From assembly GCA_036269135.1 (NCBI GenBank), contig DATASQ010000057.1, forward strand, positions 71,566 through 135,565: a stretch of DNA of 64,000 nt, in the 5' to 3' direction. A model generated the notes under the pieces. The model made no database searches and was not told the DNA's origin. It saw only the letters and a list, made by a program, of their open reading frames with translations. Made by a program: the position numbers and the translations under genes. Origin of the DNA: Palsa-343 sp036269135. Lineage in GTDB: Bacteria > Acidobacteriota > Terriglobia > Terriglobales > Acidobacteriaceae. Below are positions 1 through 8,479 of the stretch, piece by piece; the first letter of the stretch is position 1, and every line of letters starts with the position of its first letter.

Positions 1-364
1 CGGGCATCCCACCGGGCGGCTGCTGCTGCGTCGCGAGCCCTACCCGCTGGATCTGGCAGCCATCCTGCGGCGCGCCGCCGCACTCGGCGTCGCTGTGGAG
101 CACAATGCCTATCCCGACCGGCTGGACCTCTGCGACCGCGATCTCCGCCTGGCCAAAGAGCTGGGCTGCCCGATCGTCATCAATACGGATTCGCATCATA
201 CGAGCCATCTGGACAAAATGCGGTACGGGATTCGCCAACTGCGGCGCGCCTGGCTGCGCAAAGAGGATGTGCTGAATACGCTGGAGCCGCAGGCTTTCCT
301 GGACGCACTGCGGCAGCGGCCGCCTGAAGTCACTTCAGCTAGAATGCGAGAGCAAGATGTCTGA
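1..364 (+). CDS. polX: DNA polymerase/3'-5' exonuclease PolX, C-terminal part (partial)
   Basis: This is the C-terminal end of a protein whose start lies left of the window; the reading frame begins at base 2. The visible residues match the PHP phosphoesterase domain that closes bacterial family X DNA polymerases: a GHPTGRLLLRREPYP motif, then VEHNAYPDRLDL, then the metal-binding INTDSH motif and the closing RYGIRQLRRAWL-DVLNT segment. In this family the PHP domain provides metal-dependent 3'-5' exonuclease activity and the polymerase acts in base-excision and gap-filling repair. The stop codon overlaps the next gene by 8 nt, suggesting translational coupling. A lone PHP hydrolase is the alternative, but the motif set fits PolX best. 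Confidence 0.85.
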   Translation, partial: GHPTGRLLLRREPYPLDLAAILRRAAALGVAVEHNAYPDRLDLCDRDLRLAKELGCPIVINTDSHHTSHLDKMRYGIRQLRRAWLRKEDVLNTLEPQAFLDALRQRPPEVTSARMREQDV

Positions 365-941
365 GAAGAACGGGTCCAGCATTCATCCGGTATTCGCGGT
401 GGTCGCCGCGATCGTCGTCTCGGCGGGAATCGTCGGGGCCTACGTGTGGGCTACGTGGACTGGCCCCGTCCACGCCGGCCAGGTGACTTCGATCTACGCC
501 TACCCCATTCACCGCGAGCTTTCCACCGGCTCGGGGCTGGGCGGCGTGAACGGCGGCCCTAACATCACCGACGAAGTGATCGTGATCGCCAACGTGCGGA
601 TCAAAAGCACCACGAAGCTGCCGTTGTTCCTGAATGAAATGTACGGCAACCTCACCCTGCCGGATGGCCAGGTGGAGCAGAGCCTGGCCGCCAGCGGATC
701 GGATTATCGCAAGGTTTTCGTAGCGTATCCGGCATTGGACCCACAGCAGAAGTCGCCCCTGCCGCGCGACATTACCATGTCTCCGGGTCAGGTCATCGAA
801 GGCCAGCTGGTCTTTCATTTCCCCATCACCGAGGCGCAGTGGAACGGGCGGCAGGGCTTCGACGTGGACATTCGCTTCATCCACCAGAACGATCTGGTGC
901 TGCACACGGGGCCACCGCAGGGATCGGGCGCGAGCCATTAG
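357..941 (+). CDS. hypothetical membrane-anchored protein
   Basis: A 194-residue protein that I do not recognise. One hydrophobic segment at about residues 11-33 looks like an uncleaved signal anchor; the remaining ~160 residues would lie outside the cytoplasm and have a beta-rich, soluble composition, with stretches such as TDEVIVIANVRIKS and SPGQVIEGQLVFHFPI that suggest an immunoglobulin-like beta sandwich. Its ATG sits inside the last codons of polX (8-nt overlap), so it is probably co-translated with it. No catalytic motif is visible. Confidence 0.7.
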   Translation: MSEKNGSSIHPVFAVVAAIVVSAGIVGAYVWATWTGPVHAGQVTSIYAYPIHRELSTGSGLGGVNGGPNITDEVIVIANVRIKSTTKLPLFLNEMYGNLTLPDGQVEQSLAASGSDYRKVFVAYPALDPQQKSPLPRDITMSPGQVIEGQLVFHFPITEAQWNGRQGFDVDIRFIHQNDLVLHTGPPQGSGASH

Positions 942-1047
942 TGCAATCCAGCCGCGAGCCGGGTGCTGGGAGTGATTCAGATACAGCCCGGGGCCGCGAG
1001 CGTGAGATCCGCTTCGAGCCGTGATCGGGCCGCCGCGTCTCCTGGTT

Positions 1048-1053
1048 TACCTT
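1048..1053 (+). promoter_or_regulatory. candidate -10 element (TACCTT) of murC, leaderless type
   Basis: TACCTT fits TANNNT and ends 11 nt before the murC ATG; an overlapping TAGGTC ends 6 nt before it. No Shine-Dalgarno sequence is visible, so the transcript may start at or just before the start codon. Confidence 0.35.
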
Positions 1054-1064
1054 AGGTCTGGACT

Positions 1065-2489
1065 ATGTTCGCCAAAGCGCAGCGCGTTCACTTCATCGGA
1101 ATCGGCGGCATCGGCATGAGTGGCATTGCCGAAATCCTGCTCAACCTGAACTACCCGGTCAGCGGGTCGGATCTGCGCCGCTCCCAGGTGACGGAGCGTC
1201 TGGCGACGCTGGGCGCTACCGTCTTCGAGGGCCACGCCGCGGCCAACGTGGTCGGCGCCGGCGTCGTGGTGGTCAGCTCCGCGGTGAACGAGCGCAACCC
1301 GGAGGTCGCCGAGGCGCGGTCGCGGAAGATTCCCGTCATCCAGCGTGCTGAGATGCTGGCCGAGCTGATGCGTCTGAAGTACGGTATCGCCATCGCCGGC
1401 ATGCACGGCAAGACGACGACGACCTCCATGGTGGCGGCGGTGCTGACCGCGGGCGGTCTGGACCCGACCGTGGTGGTGGGCGGCCGCGTGGACACCATGG
1501 GCTCCAACGCGCGCCTCGGGCAGTCGCAGTATCTGGTCGCGGAAGCGGACGAGAGCGATCGCTCGTTCCTGCGCCTGTCACCAATCCTGGCCGTAGTGAC
1601 GAACCTCGATAAAGAGCACATGGATTGCTACCACGACATGGCCGACGTGGAGAGCGCCTTCATCGAGTTCATGGACAAGGTGCCGTTTTACGGCGCCTGC
1701 GTCGCGTGTGCGGACAATCCTCAGCTGGCGGCAATCCTGCCCCGGGTTCGGCGGCGGGTCTTCACCTATGGAGCATCGCCGAAGGCGGATTTCGTGCTGC
1801 GGCTGCTCCCGGCTGCGCCCGCGAGTGAGGCTGTCCAGGGTGCGCGCCAGTGCCGGTCGCGCTTCGAGGTCGCCGTGGGCGGCGAGGTCTACGGCCCTCT
1901 GGAGCTGCATGTTCCCGGACAGCACAACGTGCTGAACGCGACGGCTGCGGTGGCCATCGGGGCGCAGCTGGAGATCGCGCCGGACGCCATTGCGGCGGGG
2001 CTGCAATCCTTCCGCGGGGTCGATCGCCGCTTTCAGGTGAAGGGTTGCGAGCGCGGGATTACGGTCGTCGACGACTATGGTCACCACCCGACCGAGATTC
2101 GCGCCACGCTGCGAGCCGCGAAGGAGTGCGGCTACCCCGGAGTCCACGTGATCTTCCAGCCGCACCGCTACACGCGCACACGCGACCTCATGGACGAGTT
2201 CGTGCACGCCTTCGACGATGCTGCGTCAGTGCAGATGCTGGATATTTACGCCGCCAGCGAGGAGCCGATCCCCGGCGTCACCGCGCAGGCGCTGGTGTCG
2301 GCGATGCATGCCGGGCAGGTGCGCTATGCGGCATCGCCCGAAGCGGCTGTGGCGCAGGCGGTCGAGCAGGCGCGGGAGGGCGACGCCATCCTGACTCTGG
2401 GCGCGGGGAACGTTTCCCAGCTGGCGCCGCTGGTGGTGGAGCGCCTGCGGGGCGCTGGGACTCCTGCCACCAGATCCGTCGCGCGTTAG
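1065..2489 (+). CDS. murC: UDP-N-acetylmuramate--L-alanine ligase
   Basis: MurC joins L-alanine to UDP-MurNAc with ATP, the first peptide step of peptidoglycan precursor synthesis in the cytoplasm. The 474-residue length is normal for the family. Visible are the N-terminal Rossmann nucleotide-binding motif HFIGIGGIGMSG (residues 9-20), the Mur-ligase P-loop GMHGKTTTT (112-120), the central-domain EADESDRSF segment and the C-terminal domain with DDYGHHPTEIRAT and FQPHRYTRT. It stands alone here rather than in a dcw cluster; the gene to its left is the PolX-linked hypothetical and the gene to its right is on the other strand. Confidence 0.97.
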   Translation: MFAKAQRVHFIGIGGIGMSGIAEILLNLNYPVSGSDLRRSQVTERLATLGATVFEGHAAANVVGAGVVVVSSAVNERNPEVAEARSRKIPVIQRAEMLAELMRLKYGIAIAGMHGKTTTTSMVAAVLTAGGLDPTVVVGGRVDTMGSNARLGQSQYLVAEADESDRSFLRLSPILAVVTNLDKEHMDCYHDMADVESAFIEFMDKVPFYGACVACADNPQLAAILPRVRRRVFTYGASPKADFVLRLLPAAPASEAVQGARQCRSRFEVAVGGEVYGPLELHVPGQHNVLNATAAVAIGAQLEIAPDAIAAGLQSFRGVDRRFQVKGCERGITVVDDYGHHPTEIRATLRAAKECGYPGVHVIFQPHRYTRTRDLMDEFVHAFDDAASVQMLDIYAASEEPIPGVTAQALVSAMHAGQVRYAASPEAAVAQAVEQAREGDAILTLGAGNVSQLAPLVVERLRGAGTPATRSVAR

Positions 2490-2555
2490 CCGCGCCAATT
2501 CTTATCTACGCCCTTAGGCGCGCATGGCGAACCTGCAGAGCGGCGCCACGGTCGT

Positions 2556-2981
2556 CTACGAACGCCGGGCGAGCAGAAGCAGGAGCGGCCGCGGACGCAG
2601 GATGGTCAGAGTCCCGGTGGGCGTGGGAATTGGCTGGTCCCTCCATTGGGCAAAATGCCCTTTGTCGCCCGTGATCAGGTAGTCGGCGCTGGCCTGCCGG
2701 GCCGCTGCCAGAATCGGCTGATCCGTCGCCGGCAGAACAATGCCTGGCGGAAGCCGCGCTTCGCTCGCGTCAGAGACCATATGCGTCTGTTCGGGAAGCG
2801 CTTCGAGCCTTTGGCGATGTTGATCGCCGACGCAGTTTCGCCTCGTCTCATCGGCCGCGTAGAAAGAGGTCAAACAGGCCACCGAGGGATCCCGCCAGAA
2901 CGCGAGGAAGGGGTGCTCCGGCTGATAGGACGCGGAGAAGAGCACGTTGGCGTCAAAAAAGACGCGCAGGGGTTCAGGCAC
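2556..2981 (-). CDS. PIN-domain ribonuclease toxin
   Basis: A 141-residue PIN-fold protein, probably the RNase toxin of a type II toxin-antitoxin pair. The four acidic residues expected for Mg-dependent RNA cleavage are present: D10 (FFDANVLFSA), E45 (AADETRRN), D87 (ATDQPIL) and D106 (ITGDKGHF). The start overlaps the stop of the AbrB-type antitoxin by 8 nt, the usual antitoxin-first arrangement with coupled translation. The C-terminus is unusually leucine- and arginine-rich. RNA target is not predictable from sequence. Confidence 0.85.
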   Translation of the reverse strand: MPEPLRVFFDANVLFSASYQPEHPFLAFWRDPSVACLTSFYAADETRRNCVGDQHRQRLEALPEQTHMVSDASEARLPPGIVLPATDQPILAAARQASADYLITGDKGHFAQWRDQPIPTPTGTLTILRPRPLLLLLARRS

Positions 2982-3360
2982 GACGCCGGGTCGCTGTTGT
3001 GCGTTTAGCCAGATTGCGGCGGATTGTGCCCATCATCCGGTCGAACTCAACATTCGTCGGCAGTTCCCCCCTCATCTGCGGGTCCGTGTGCGGAATCTTC
3101 GCCGGATCGAGCCCGAAGTCCTCGCGGATGATGCGGCAGGATTCGTCATAGTCTTCCTTCGTGACCGCATTGTTCAGCAGGAACTCCGCCTTGCGCTCCG
3201 GTGTGTAGATCTCGACGGGCACAGCCACGGCGGGACGCAGCAGAATGCCGTCCTCGCGCTCTTCGGTGACCACGAGATCGCCCTCGCGCAGTGCGAACCG
3301 CTGCCGCAGTTTGGCGGGGATGACGAGAGTGCCGCGTTTGCCGATACGTGCGGTTTCCAT
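2974..3360 (-). CDS. AbrB/SpoVT-type antitoxin with extended C-terminus
   Basis: The first ~50 residues (METARIGKRGTLVIPAKLR...) form an AbrB/MazE swapped-hairpin DNA-binding domain; the remaining ~80 residues are charged and include a helical DESCRIIREDFGLDP region that probably wraps the PIN toxin encoded just downstream (8-nt overlap). An ATG at 3393 in the same frame would add 11 residues. I prefer 3360 because the AbrB domain normally starts within a few residues of the N-terminus and because a cluster of palindromes, the likely autoregulatory operator, occupies 3363-3397. Confidence 0.82.
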   Translation of the reverse strand: METARIGKRGTLVIPAKLRQRFALREGDLVVTEEREDGILLRPAVAVPVEIYTPERKAEFLLNNAVTKEDYDESCRIIREDFGLDPAKIPHTDPQMRGELPTNVEFDRMMGTIRRNLAKRTTATRRRA

Positions 3361-3362
3361 AG

Positions 3363-3397
3363 CAGAATCTCTGAACTTCAGAATATCAGACATTCTG
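3363..3397. promoter_or_regulatory. palindrome cluster before the AbrB/PIN pair (candidate operator)
   Basis: Two overlapping dyads lie immediately before the chosen antitoxin start: TCTGAACTTCAGA (3370-3382, perfect) and CAGAAT-ATCAGAC-ATTCTG (3379-3397). A further CAGAAT is at 3363-3368. AbrB-type antitoxins commonly repress their own operon by binding such repeats; binding here is inferred. Confidence 0.5.
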
Positions 3398-3414
3398 TTG
3401 CATTTCGATGCGCG

Positions 3415-4728
3415 TTACGTCCGCACCGCTCGCCGATCCATGCCCTCCGCCCCAAACACCCGCCGATAGCGCTCGATCTCTTCCGGCGGCCCCAGCGCCT
3501 TGTCGAGATTGTCCGACAGCTTCACCGCTGGCCGCCCGTTCGCATCCTGCAGCTTGCACACCAGGCGCGGCGGATCGAAATTGCCACCCTGCGGGTTGCA
3601 GTCGCGAAAATCGTTGGTGAGCAGCGTACCCCAGCCGGCCGCAAAGCGAATGCGCCCCGAGAAAGCGTGGTGCAGCTCCAGAATGTCATCGACATCGAGC
3701 GAATCCGAAGCGATGAAAAGCTTCTCCCGCGGATTGCGCCCGCGCTGCTCCAGCCACGTGATGTATTCCTCGCCCGCGATGCGCGGATCCTTGCTGTCGG
3801 CGCGCTGGCCGGTCCAGTCGGCAACCCATTCCGGCGCCCCGCGCAGGAACTGCGTGGTGCCAAAAGTGTCCGGCAGCAGGATCAGCAGCTCGCCCTGATA
3901 GGTCTGCTGCCACATCTCCAGCACCCTGTACTGCGACCGCTTCAGCTCGGCATCGCTCTCCGCCATCGCCGCCAGCGCCATGGGGATCTCGTGCGCGTTG
4001 GTGCCGATCGCTTCGAGATCGTGCTTGTAAGCGAGATAAGTATTCGATGTGCCGGTGAAGCGGCGGCCGAGCACGTCGGCCATCGCGCCCACAACGTATT
4101 CCTGCCAGAGAAAGCTGTGCCGCCGTCGGGTGCCGAAGTCGCTCACGCGCAGATCGGGCACGCCGCGCAGCCGCTCCATCTTGTCCCACAGCTTCGATTT
4201 CGCGCGCGCGTACAGAATGTCCAGCTCCAGTTCGTTCAGCCGCTTCAGGCTGGCGCGCGTCCGCATCTCGCTGATGATGGCCAGCGCATAGATCTCCCAC
4301 ATGGTCGTCTCGGTCCACAGGCCGCGGAACGTCACGCACAGATGGCCGCCGTCGAAAGACATCTCATAATCCGAGAGATGGAAGCTCTGCTCCAGCCATT
4401 CGAGGAAAGCGGGCTCGAAGATGTCACGCGTCCCGTAGAACGTATTGCCGGCCAGCCAGATCAGCTCCGACTTGCGGAAGCGCAGCGTGCGGATGGCATC
4501 GAACTGCGCCCGCAGCTCCTCCTGATCGATGGCCTCGGCAAAGCTGGAATCGCCATCGCGATTTACCAGAGAGAAAGTTGCCGGCGTTCCGGCAAAGTTC
4601 TTCCAGATGAACTGCAGCATCAGCAGCTTGTAGAAATCCGTGTCCAGCAGCGAACGGACGATCGGGTCGAGTTCCCAGTTGTGATTGTGCGCGCGTCGAG
4701 CGAGATTAATGATCATGGGATTTGCCAT
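3415..4728 (-). CDS. pncB: nicotinate phosphoribosyltransferase
   Basis: Converts nicotinate and PRPP to nicotinate mononucleotide in the Preiss-Handler NAD salvage pathway, with ATP hydrolysis. The 437-residue product has the family N-terminus (RSLLDTDFYKLLMLQ), the phosphate-binding ASDSLDVDDILELH segment and the GWGTLLTND loop near residue 340. The frame stays open for another 41 residues upstream, but that extension reads as low-complexity sequence with no family match; the ATG at 4728 places the conserved DTDFYK motif where it is expected. The AbrB/PIN pair lies downstream on the same strand with its own candidate operator in between. Confidence 0.94.
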   Translation of the reverse strand: MANPMIINLARRAHNHNWELDPIVRSLLDTDFYKLLMLQFIWKNFAGTPATFSLVNRDGDSSFAEAIDQEELRAQFDAIRTLRFRKSELIWLAGNTFYGTRDIFEPAFLEWLEQSFHLSDYEMSFDGGHLCVTFRGLWTETTMWEIYALAIISEMRTRASLKRLNELELDILYARAKSKLWDKMERLRGVPDLRVSDFGTRRRHSFLWQEYVVGAMADVLGRRFTGTSNTYLAYKHDLEAIGTNAHEIPMALAAMAESDAELKRSQYRVLEMWQQTYQGELLILLPDTFGTTQFLRGAPEWVADWTGQRADSKDPRIAGEEYITWLEQRGRNPREKLFIASDSLDVDDILELHHAFSGRIRFAAGWGTLLTNDFRDCNPQGGNFDPPRLVCKLQDANGRPAVKLSDNLDKALGPPEEIERYRRVFGAEGMDRRAVRT

Positions 4729-4849
4729 CCAGGCAGTCGCGCTTCGCGCAAACCCCAAACCGCCTCGACTCCCTTCAGAATCACCCGGGATCGGGCCGGG
4801 TGTCCAGAAAGCGGGAACCTTTCGCCGCCAGCAGTCGTATGTTTCCTGC

Positions 4850-5446
4850 ATGAGAAGGCGATGCGCCGCCGCGGCTGCCGCGATGCTGGTATGCGGGGCC
4901 GCTGCTTACTGCCAGACGACCGGCTCCTGCGCCCAGGCGCTGGAAACGCCGCTGCACGACCGCGCAGCCCTGGTAATCCAGTCGATCCCGGCGGGCATCA
5001 CCGTGGCCGGGACCGACAGCAACAAGCTGAGAATCACCTGCACCAGCGCACGCGATCGCGACGAGGTTCACTTGCACCTGAGTGGAGACCCAGGCCGCGA
5101 GCGGCTGACCATCGACAGCGACCTGGAGCACGACAACAATCTGCAGATCCGCATCGAGGTCCCGCACCGCACCGGTCTGCGGCTCCACATGGGCGCCGGC
5201 CAGGTGACGGTGAACAATCTGGAGGGCGACAAAGATATCGACCTCTACGCGGGACAGATCGTCATCGCGGCCGGCGACACCGCCGACTACAGCTCCGTGG
5301 ACGCCTCCGTGGACATTGGCGAGGTGAAAGCCTCCGCCTGGGGCGTGGACAAGGGCGGCTTCTTCCGCAGCTTCACGCGCACAACCGCCAACGGCGACTA
5401 CCACCTCGTCGCGCACGTGCTGACCGGAGAAATTGATTTGCAGTGA
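4850..5446 (+). CDS. secreted DUF4097-like beta-strand protein
   Basis: A 198-residue exported protein. Residues 1-20 form a signal peptide (MRRRCAAAAAAMLVCGAAAYC). The mature part alternates short beta strands with patterns such as LTIDSDLEHDNNLQIRIEVP and GLRLHMGAGQVTVNNLEGD, typical of the right-handed beta-helical DUF4097/DUF2807 'putative adhesin' families, whose role is unknown. An in-frame start 165 nt upstream exists, but the ATG at 4850 begins exactly at the signal peptide. It converges on mqnC with 19 bp between the stops. Confidence 0.72.
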   Translation: MRRRCAAAAAAMLVCGAAAYCQTTGSCAQALETPLHDRAALVIQSIPAGITVAGTDSNKLRITCTSARDRDEVHLHLSGDPGRERLTIDSDLEHDNNLQIRIEVPHRTGLRLHMGAGQVTVNNLEGDKDIDLYAGQIVIAAGDTADYSSVDASVDIGEVKASAWGVDKGGFFRSFTRTTANGDYHLVAHVLTGEIDLQ

Positions 5447-5465
5447 GCGCAGAGGCTCAAGGCGC

Positions 5466-6512
5466 CTAATTCAAAAACATCGTCCGATACAGCGTGTCGC
5501 GCTGCACGGGCCTGAACCCCGCATCGCGGATGATCCGCCGCAGCTCTTCTTCCGTCGTGCAGTTCGACGTACCGGCGGCGCGAACAACATTCTCCTCCAG
5601 CATCACCGACCCAACATCGTTTCCGCCGAAGCGCAGCCCCATCTGCAGGACCTTGAGCCCCTGGGTCACCCAGCTCGACTGCACGTTCTCAATGTTGTCG
5701 AGGTAAAGCCGCGAGATGGCCAGCACCTTCAGATACTCGACCGCCGTGGCCTCGTCCCAGCCGCGTCCGCCCAGCGCGGTGTGCTTCGGCTGAAAGCTCC
5801 ACGGGATAAACGCGGTAAACCCGCCCGTCTCCTCCTGCAGCCGCCGGATCACCTCGAAGTGATTCACGCGCTGCTCCAGCGTTTCGCTCACGCCGAACAT
5901 CATGGTCGCGGTGGTCCGCATGCCCAGCTGATGCGCGGTGCGGTGGACCAGCATCCAGTCCTCAGTCCGGCATTTCAGCCGCGCAATGCGATGGCGGACC
6001 TCGTCGTCCAGGATTTCCGCGCCGCCGCCGGGGATCGAATCGAGGCCGGCGTCGCGCAGACGCGCGATGGTGTCGCGCACCGAGAGCTCGCTGTACTCGG
6101 CAATCGCCAGGATCTCCGAGGCGGAGAAGCAGTGCAGCCAAATCCGGGGGAAACGCTGCTTGATGCCGCGCAGCAGCCGCTCGAACCAGTCGATCTTCAG
6201 ATCGGGATGCAGGCCGCCCTGCATCAGCACGCCGGTGCCGCCCATCTCCAGGGTTTCGGCGATCTTCTGATAAATCGTCTCGAAGTCGAGAATGTAGCCT
6301 TCGCTGGCCTGCTTGCCCTTTAACGGCCGGTAAAAAGCACAGAAGGTGCAATACTCCGTGCAGAAATTCGTATAGTTAATATTGCGGTCGATGATGTAGG
6401 TGACCACGCCTTCCGGATGCAGGCGTTTCCGTATCGCATCTGCTTCCATTCCCAGGCCGATCAGGTCGTCGGAGTGGAAGAAGTCCAGGGCCTGTTCACG
6501 GGTCAGCGTCAT
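5466..6512 (-). CDS. mqnC: cyclic dehypoxanthinyl futalosine synthase
   Basis: A radical-SAM enzyme of the futalosine route to menaquinone; it turns dehypoxanthinyl futalosine into its cyclic form. The 348-residue product carries the 4Fe-4S motif CTEYCTFC (C51, C55, C58), followed by the aromatic residue typical of radical-SAM enzymes, then LMQGGLHPDLKIDWF, the SIPGGGAEI motif and the HFFFIPWSFQP-like region (TAFIPWSFQPKHTAL). The frame is open far upstream on this strand, but homology starts at MTLTREQALDFF (4-nt-scale agreement with MqnC proteins). No other mqn gene is in the window, so the pathway genes are scattered. Confidence 0.95.
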   Translation of the reverse strand: MTLTREQALDFFHSDDLIGLGMEADAIRKRLHPEGVVTYIIDRNINYTNFCTEYCTFCAFYRPLKGKQASEGYILDFETIYQKIAETLEMGGTGVLMQGGLHPDLKIDWFERLLRGIKQRFPRIWLHCFSASEILAIAEYSELSVRDTIARLRDAGLDSIPGGGAEILDDEVRHRIARLKCRTEDWMLVHRTAHQLGMRTTATMMFGVSETLEQRVNHFEVIRRLQEETGGFTAFIPWSFQPKHTALGGRGWDEATAVEYLKVLAISRLYLDNIENVQSSWVTQGLKVLQMGLRFGGNDVGSVMLEENVVRAAGTSNCTTEEELRRIIRDAGFRPVQRDTLYRTMFLN

Positions 6513-6641
6513 ACATGCATTGTCGGGGAAAACCGGGCGGCGCGTCCAGCCACGCAACGCCGGGTCACGCCGGACGCATCGCACCTCCAGGTCGCCATCA
6601 TCATGAATCGAAGATTCCCCCTTCCAAGGAGGACGGAAGTT

Positions 6642-7844
6642 ATGTGTCGGTACCCCTGCCTCTCCCGCAGCGCCATGGTTCTGGCTCTGCTGCTGATCGC
6701 TCCCCCCATGCTGCTGCGCTGCGCCGCGCAGGACAAGAAACCCGCCCCCGCGCCGGACACTCTCGTGCTGAGCGACGGAACCATCCTGCACGGCAAGCTG
6801 GTGAAGGAAGCGGGCGGCACCATCACCTTCCACACCGACTCGCTCGGCGACGTTTCCGTCGCCTGGGACAAGATCAAAGAGCTGCACGCTACGGAAGATT
6901 TCGCCATACTGAGTACGGCGGCGAAGCATCGCGGGAGGAAGTCCGGCGGCAGGCTGCCCACCGGCCCCATCGATGCCACGAACGATTCCGTGACCGTGCA
7001 TCCGGCGGCGCAGCAATCCGCGCCGCCGCCCACGCCCACCAAAGACGCCCAATACATCGTCGACACAGCTACGCTCGACAAGGAGCTCTACCACTCGCCG
7101 GGCTTCTTTACCGGGTGGAACGGCTCGGCCACGGCTGGCGCGACGCTGGTGAGCGCCACGCAAAATCAGTACACCGTCTCCGGCAGCGTGGCCCTGCTGC
7201 GGACGGTGCCCACCGTAAGCTGGCTCGATTCGCGCAACCGCACCTCGACGGACTTCAGCGAATCCTACGGCAAGATCACCCAGCCGGCTTACACCACGCC
7301 CACCGGCCCGGTCGCCGCCACCACCACCAAATCGTCCATTCTGCACTTCGACGCGGAGCGCGACGAGTACTTCGCGCCGCGCTTCTTCGGCCTGGCGCAG
7401 ACCGCGTTAGACCACAACTTCAGCCAGGATCTGAATCTGCAGCAGATCTACGGCGCTGGCGTGGGCTGGACCACCATCAAAACGCCGAAGCAGATCGCCG
7501 ACCTGAAAGCGACCCTCCAGTATGAGAAGCAGGACTTCATTTCGGGATCCGGCTCAGCCAATCAGAATCTCATCGGCTCCACCCTATCGGCAGACTACGC
7601 GCTGAAGCTGAAGCTGATCACCCTCGCGCAGACGGTCGGCTTCATCCCCGCGTTCAACAATCCGCGCGCCTACTCCGCGCAGGAAACCGACACGGTCACC
7701 TTCCCCACCTACAAGAATTTTGGCTTCTCAGTGGGGACGATGGACAGTTATCTCAACAATCCGCCCGCCACGCTGCCGCCCACGAAACGGAATTCGTTTC
7801 AGTTCACCATGGGCCTGACGTACGCGATCAAGTCGAGCTACTGA
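6642..7844 (+). CDS. exported DUF481-like outer-membrane beta-barrel protein
   Basis: A 400-residue exported protein. The ATG is preceded by a strong AAGGAGG ribosome-binding site (about 6626-6632), and the first ~30 residues form a signal peptide ending near LLRCAAQ. Residues ~35-75 (LVLSDGTILHGKLVKEAGG) look like a small SH3-like domain seen in periplasmic proteins; the last ~230 residues alternate amphipathic strands (SGSVALLRTVPTVSW, KATLQYEKQDF, FTMGLTYAIKSSY) and end in an aromatic residue, as expected of a barrel of the DUF481/YdiY type. Function unknown. Its 3' end overlaps the convergent DinB-like gene by 17 nt. Confidence 0.78.
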   Translation: MCRYPCLSRSAMVLALLLIAPPMLLRCAAQDKKPAPAPDTLVLSDGTILHGKLVKEAGGTITFHTDSLGDVSVAWDKIKELHATEDFAILSTAAKHRGRKSGGRLPTGPIDATNDSVTVHPAAQQSAPPPTPTKDAQYIVDTATLDKELYHSPGFFTGWNGSATAGATLVSATQNQYTVSGSVALLRTVPTVSWLDSRNRTSTDFSESYGKITQPAYTTPTGPVAATTTKSSILHFDAERDEYFAPRFFGLAQTALDHNFSQDLNLQQIYGAGVGWTTIKTPKQIADLKATLQYEKQDFISGSGSANQNLIGSTLSADYALKLKLITLAQTVGFIPAFNNPRAYSAQETDTVTFPTYKNFGFSVGTMDSYLNNPPATLPPTKRNSFQFTMGLTYAIKSSY

Positions 7845-8427
7845 CGCGCGCCCGCGGAGGCTGTTCCCGGGCAACCGGTGCTGCCTCCGCCCAGGCGGGG
7901 TCATTCACGGATTTGTCGATGCGCCGCAGCTGGTTCAGGTGGTGCCGGATGTGGATCACGTGAAAGCGCCGCCACTGGTCCGGACGCATCGGCCCCAGCA
8001 GGAAATGCGCGGCGACCCGCTGGATGCCGAAGCGCTGCCGGCACTGGCTGATGCGTTCGTCCATCCGCTCCATTTCGCGGCCCAGCACCTCGAGCAGCTC
8101 CGTGCCGCTCATCGCGCTCCAGTGCAGCTGGTCCGGACGGGTAAATACCGGGGCGGGGACGCCGTTGGGCATCTGGCCGAATGACAGCACGGCCAGTTGC
8201 AGCAGCCATTGCAGCGGCGTGCTGCGCGCGCGTGTGGGATGGCCGCGCTCCAGACGCTTCTCCAGCTCCCGAGTGGTGCTGCGGCAGGTGAGCACCAGAT
8301 GCTCGATCAGTTCCTGCGCGCTCCACTGCCGCTCTTCCTGGCGAGGATGCCGCTGACACCACTCCGCCGGCCGGTCAGCCAGCGCCGGATGATACGCATC
8401 GAAAACCTGCCTGAGGACGGGATGCAT
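7828..8427 (-). CDS. DinB-superfamily protein (DUF1569-like)
   Basis: A 199-residue four-helix-bundle protein. The pattern of histidines, IEHLV near residue 43 and FHVIHIRHHLNQLRRID near 155-171 preceded by GPMRPDQW, is the signature of the DUF1569 branch of the DinB/YfiT metal-binding superfamily. Members of the superfamily are often thiol-dependent S-transferases or of unknown role, so no substrate is assigned. The last 17 nt overlap the stop region of the DUF481-like gene on the other strand. A TATAGT hexamer lies on the minus strand ~25 nt upstream of the start and may be its -10 element. Confidence 0.72.
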   Translation of the reverse strand: MHPVLRQVFDAYHPALADRPAEWCQRHPRQEERQWSAQELIEHLVLTCRSTTRELEKRLERGHPTRARSTPLQWLLQLAVLSFGQMPNGVPAPVFTRPDQLHWSAMSGTELLEVLGREMERMDERISQCRQRFGIQRVAAHFLLGPMRPDQWRRFHVIHIRHHLNQLRRIDKSVNDPAWAEAAPVAREQPPRARVSSST

Positions 8428-8479
8428 GCCGGGGAATTGAATTCGGGAGAACTATAGCACCGGCTGCGGAAGCAGGGCT

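Noticed and set aside
2947..5436. A very long open frame (829 codons) on the plus strand opposite pncB
   Set aside because: It runs antisense to pncB and the AbrB gene, has an Arg/His/Gln-rich composition typical of a shadow frame in GC-rich DNA, and matches no family.
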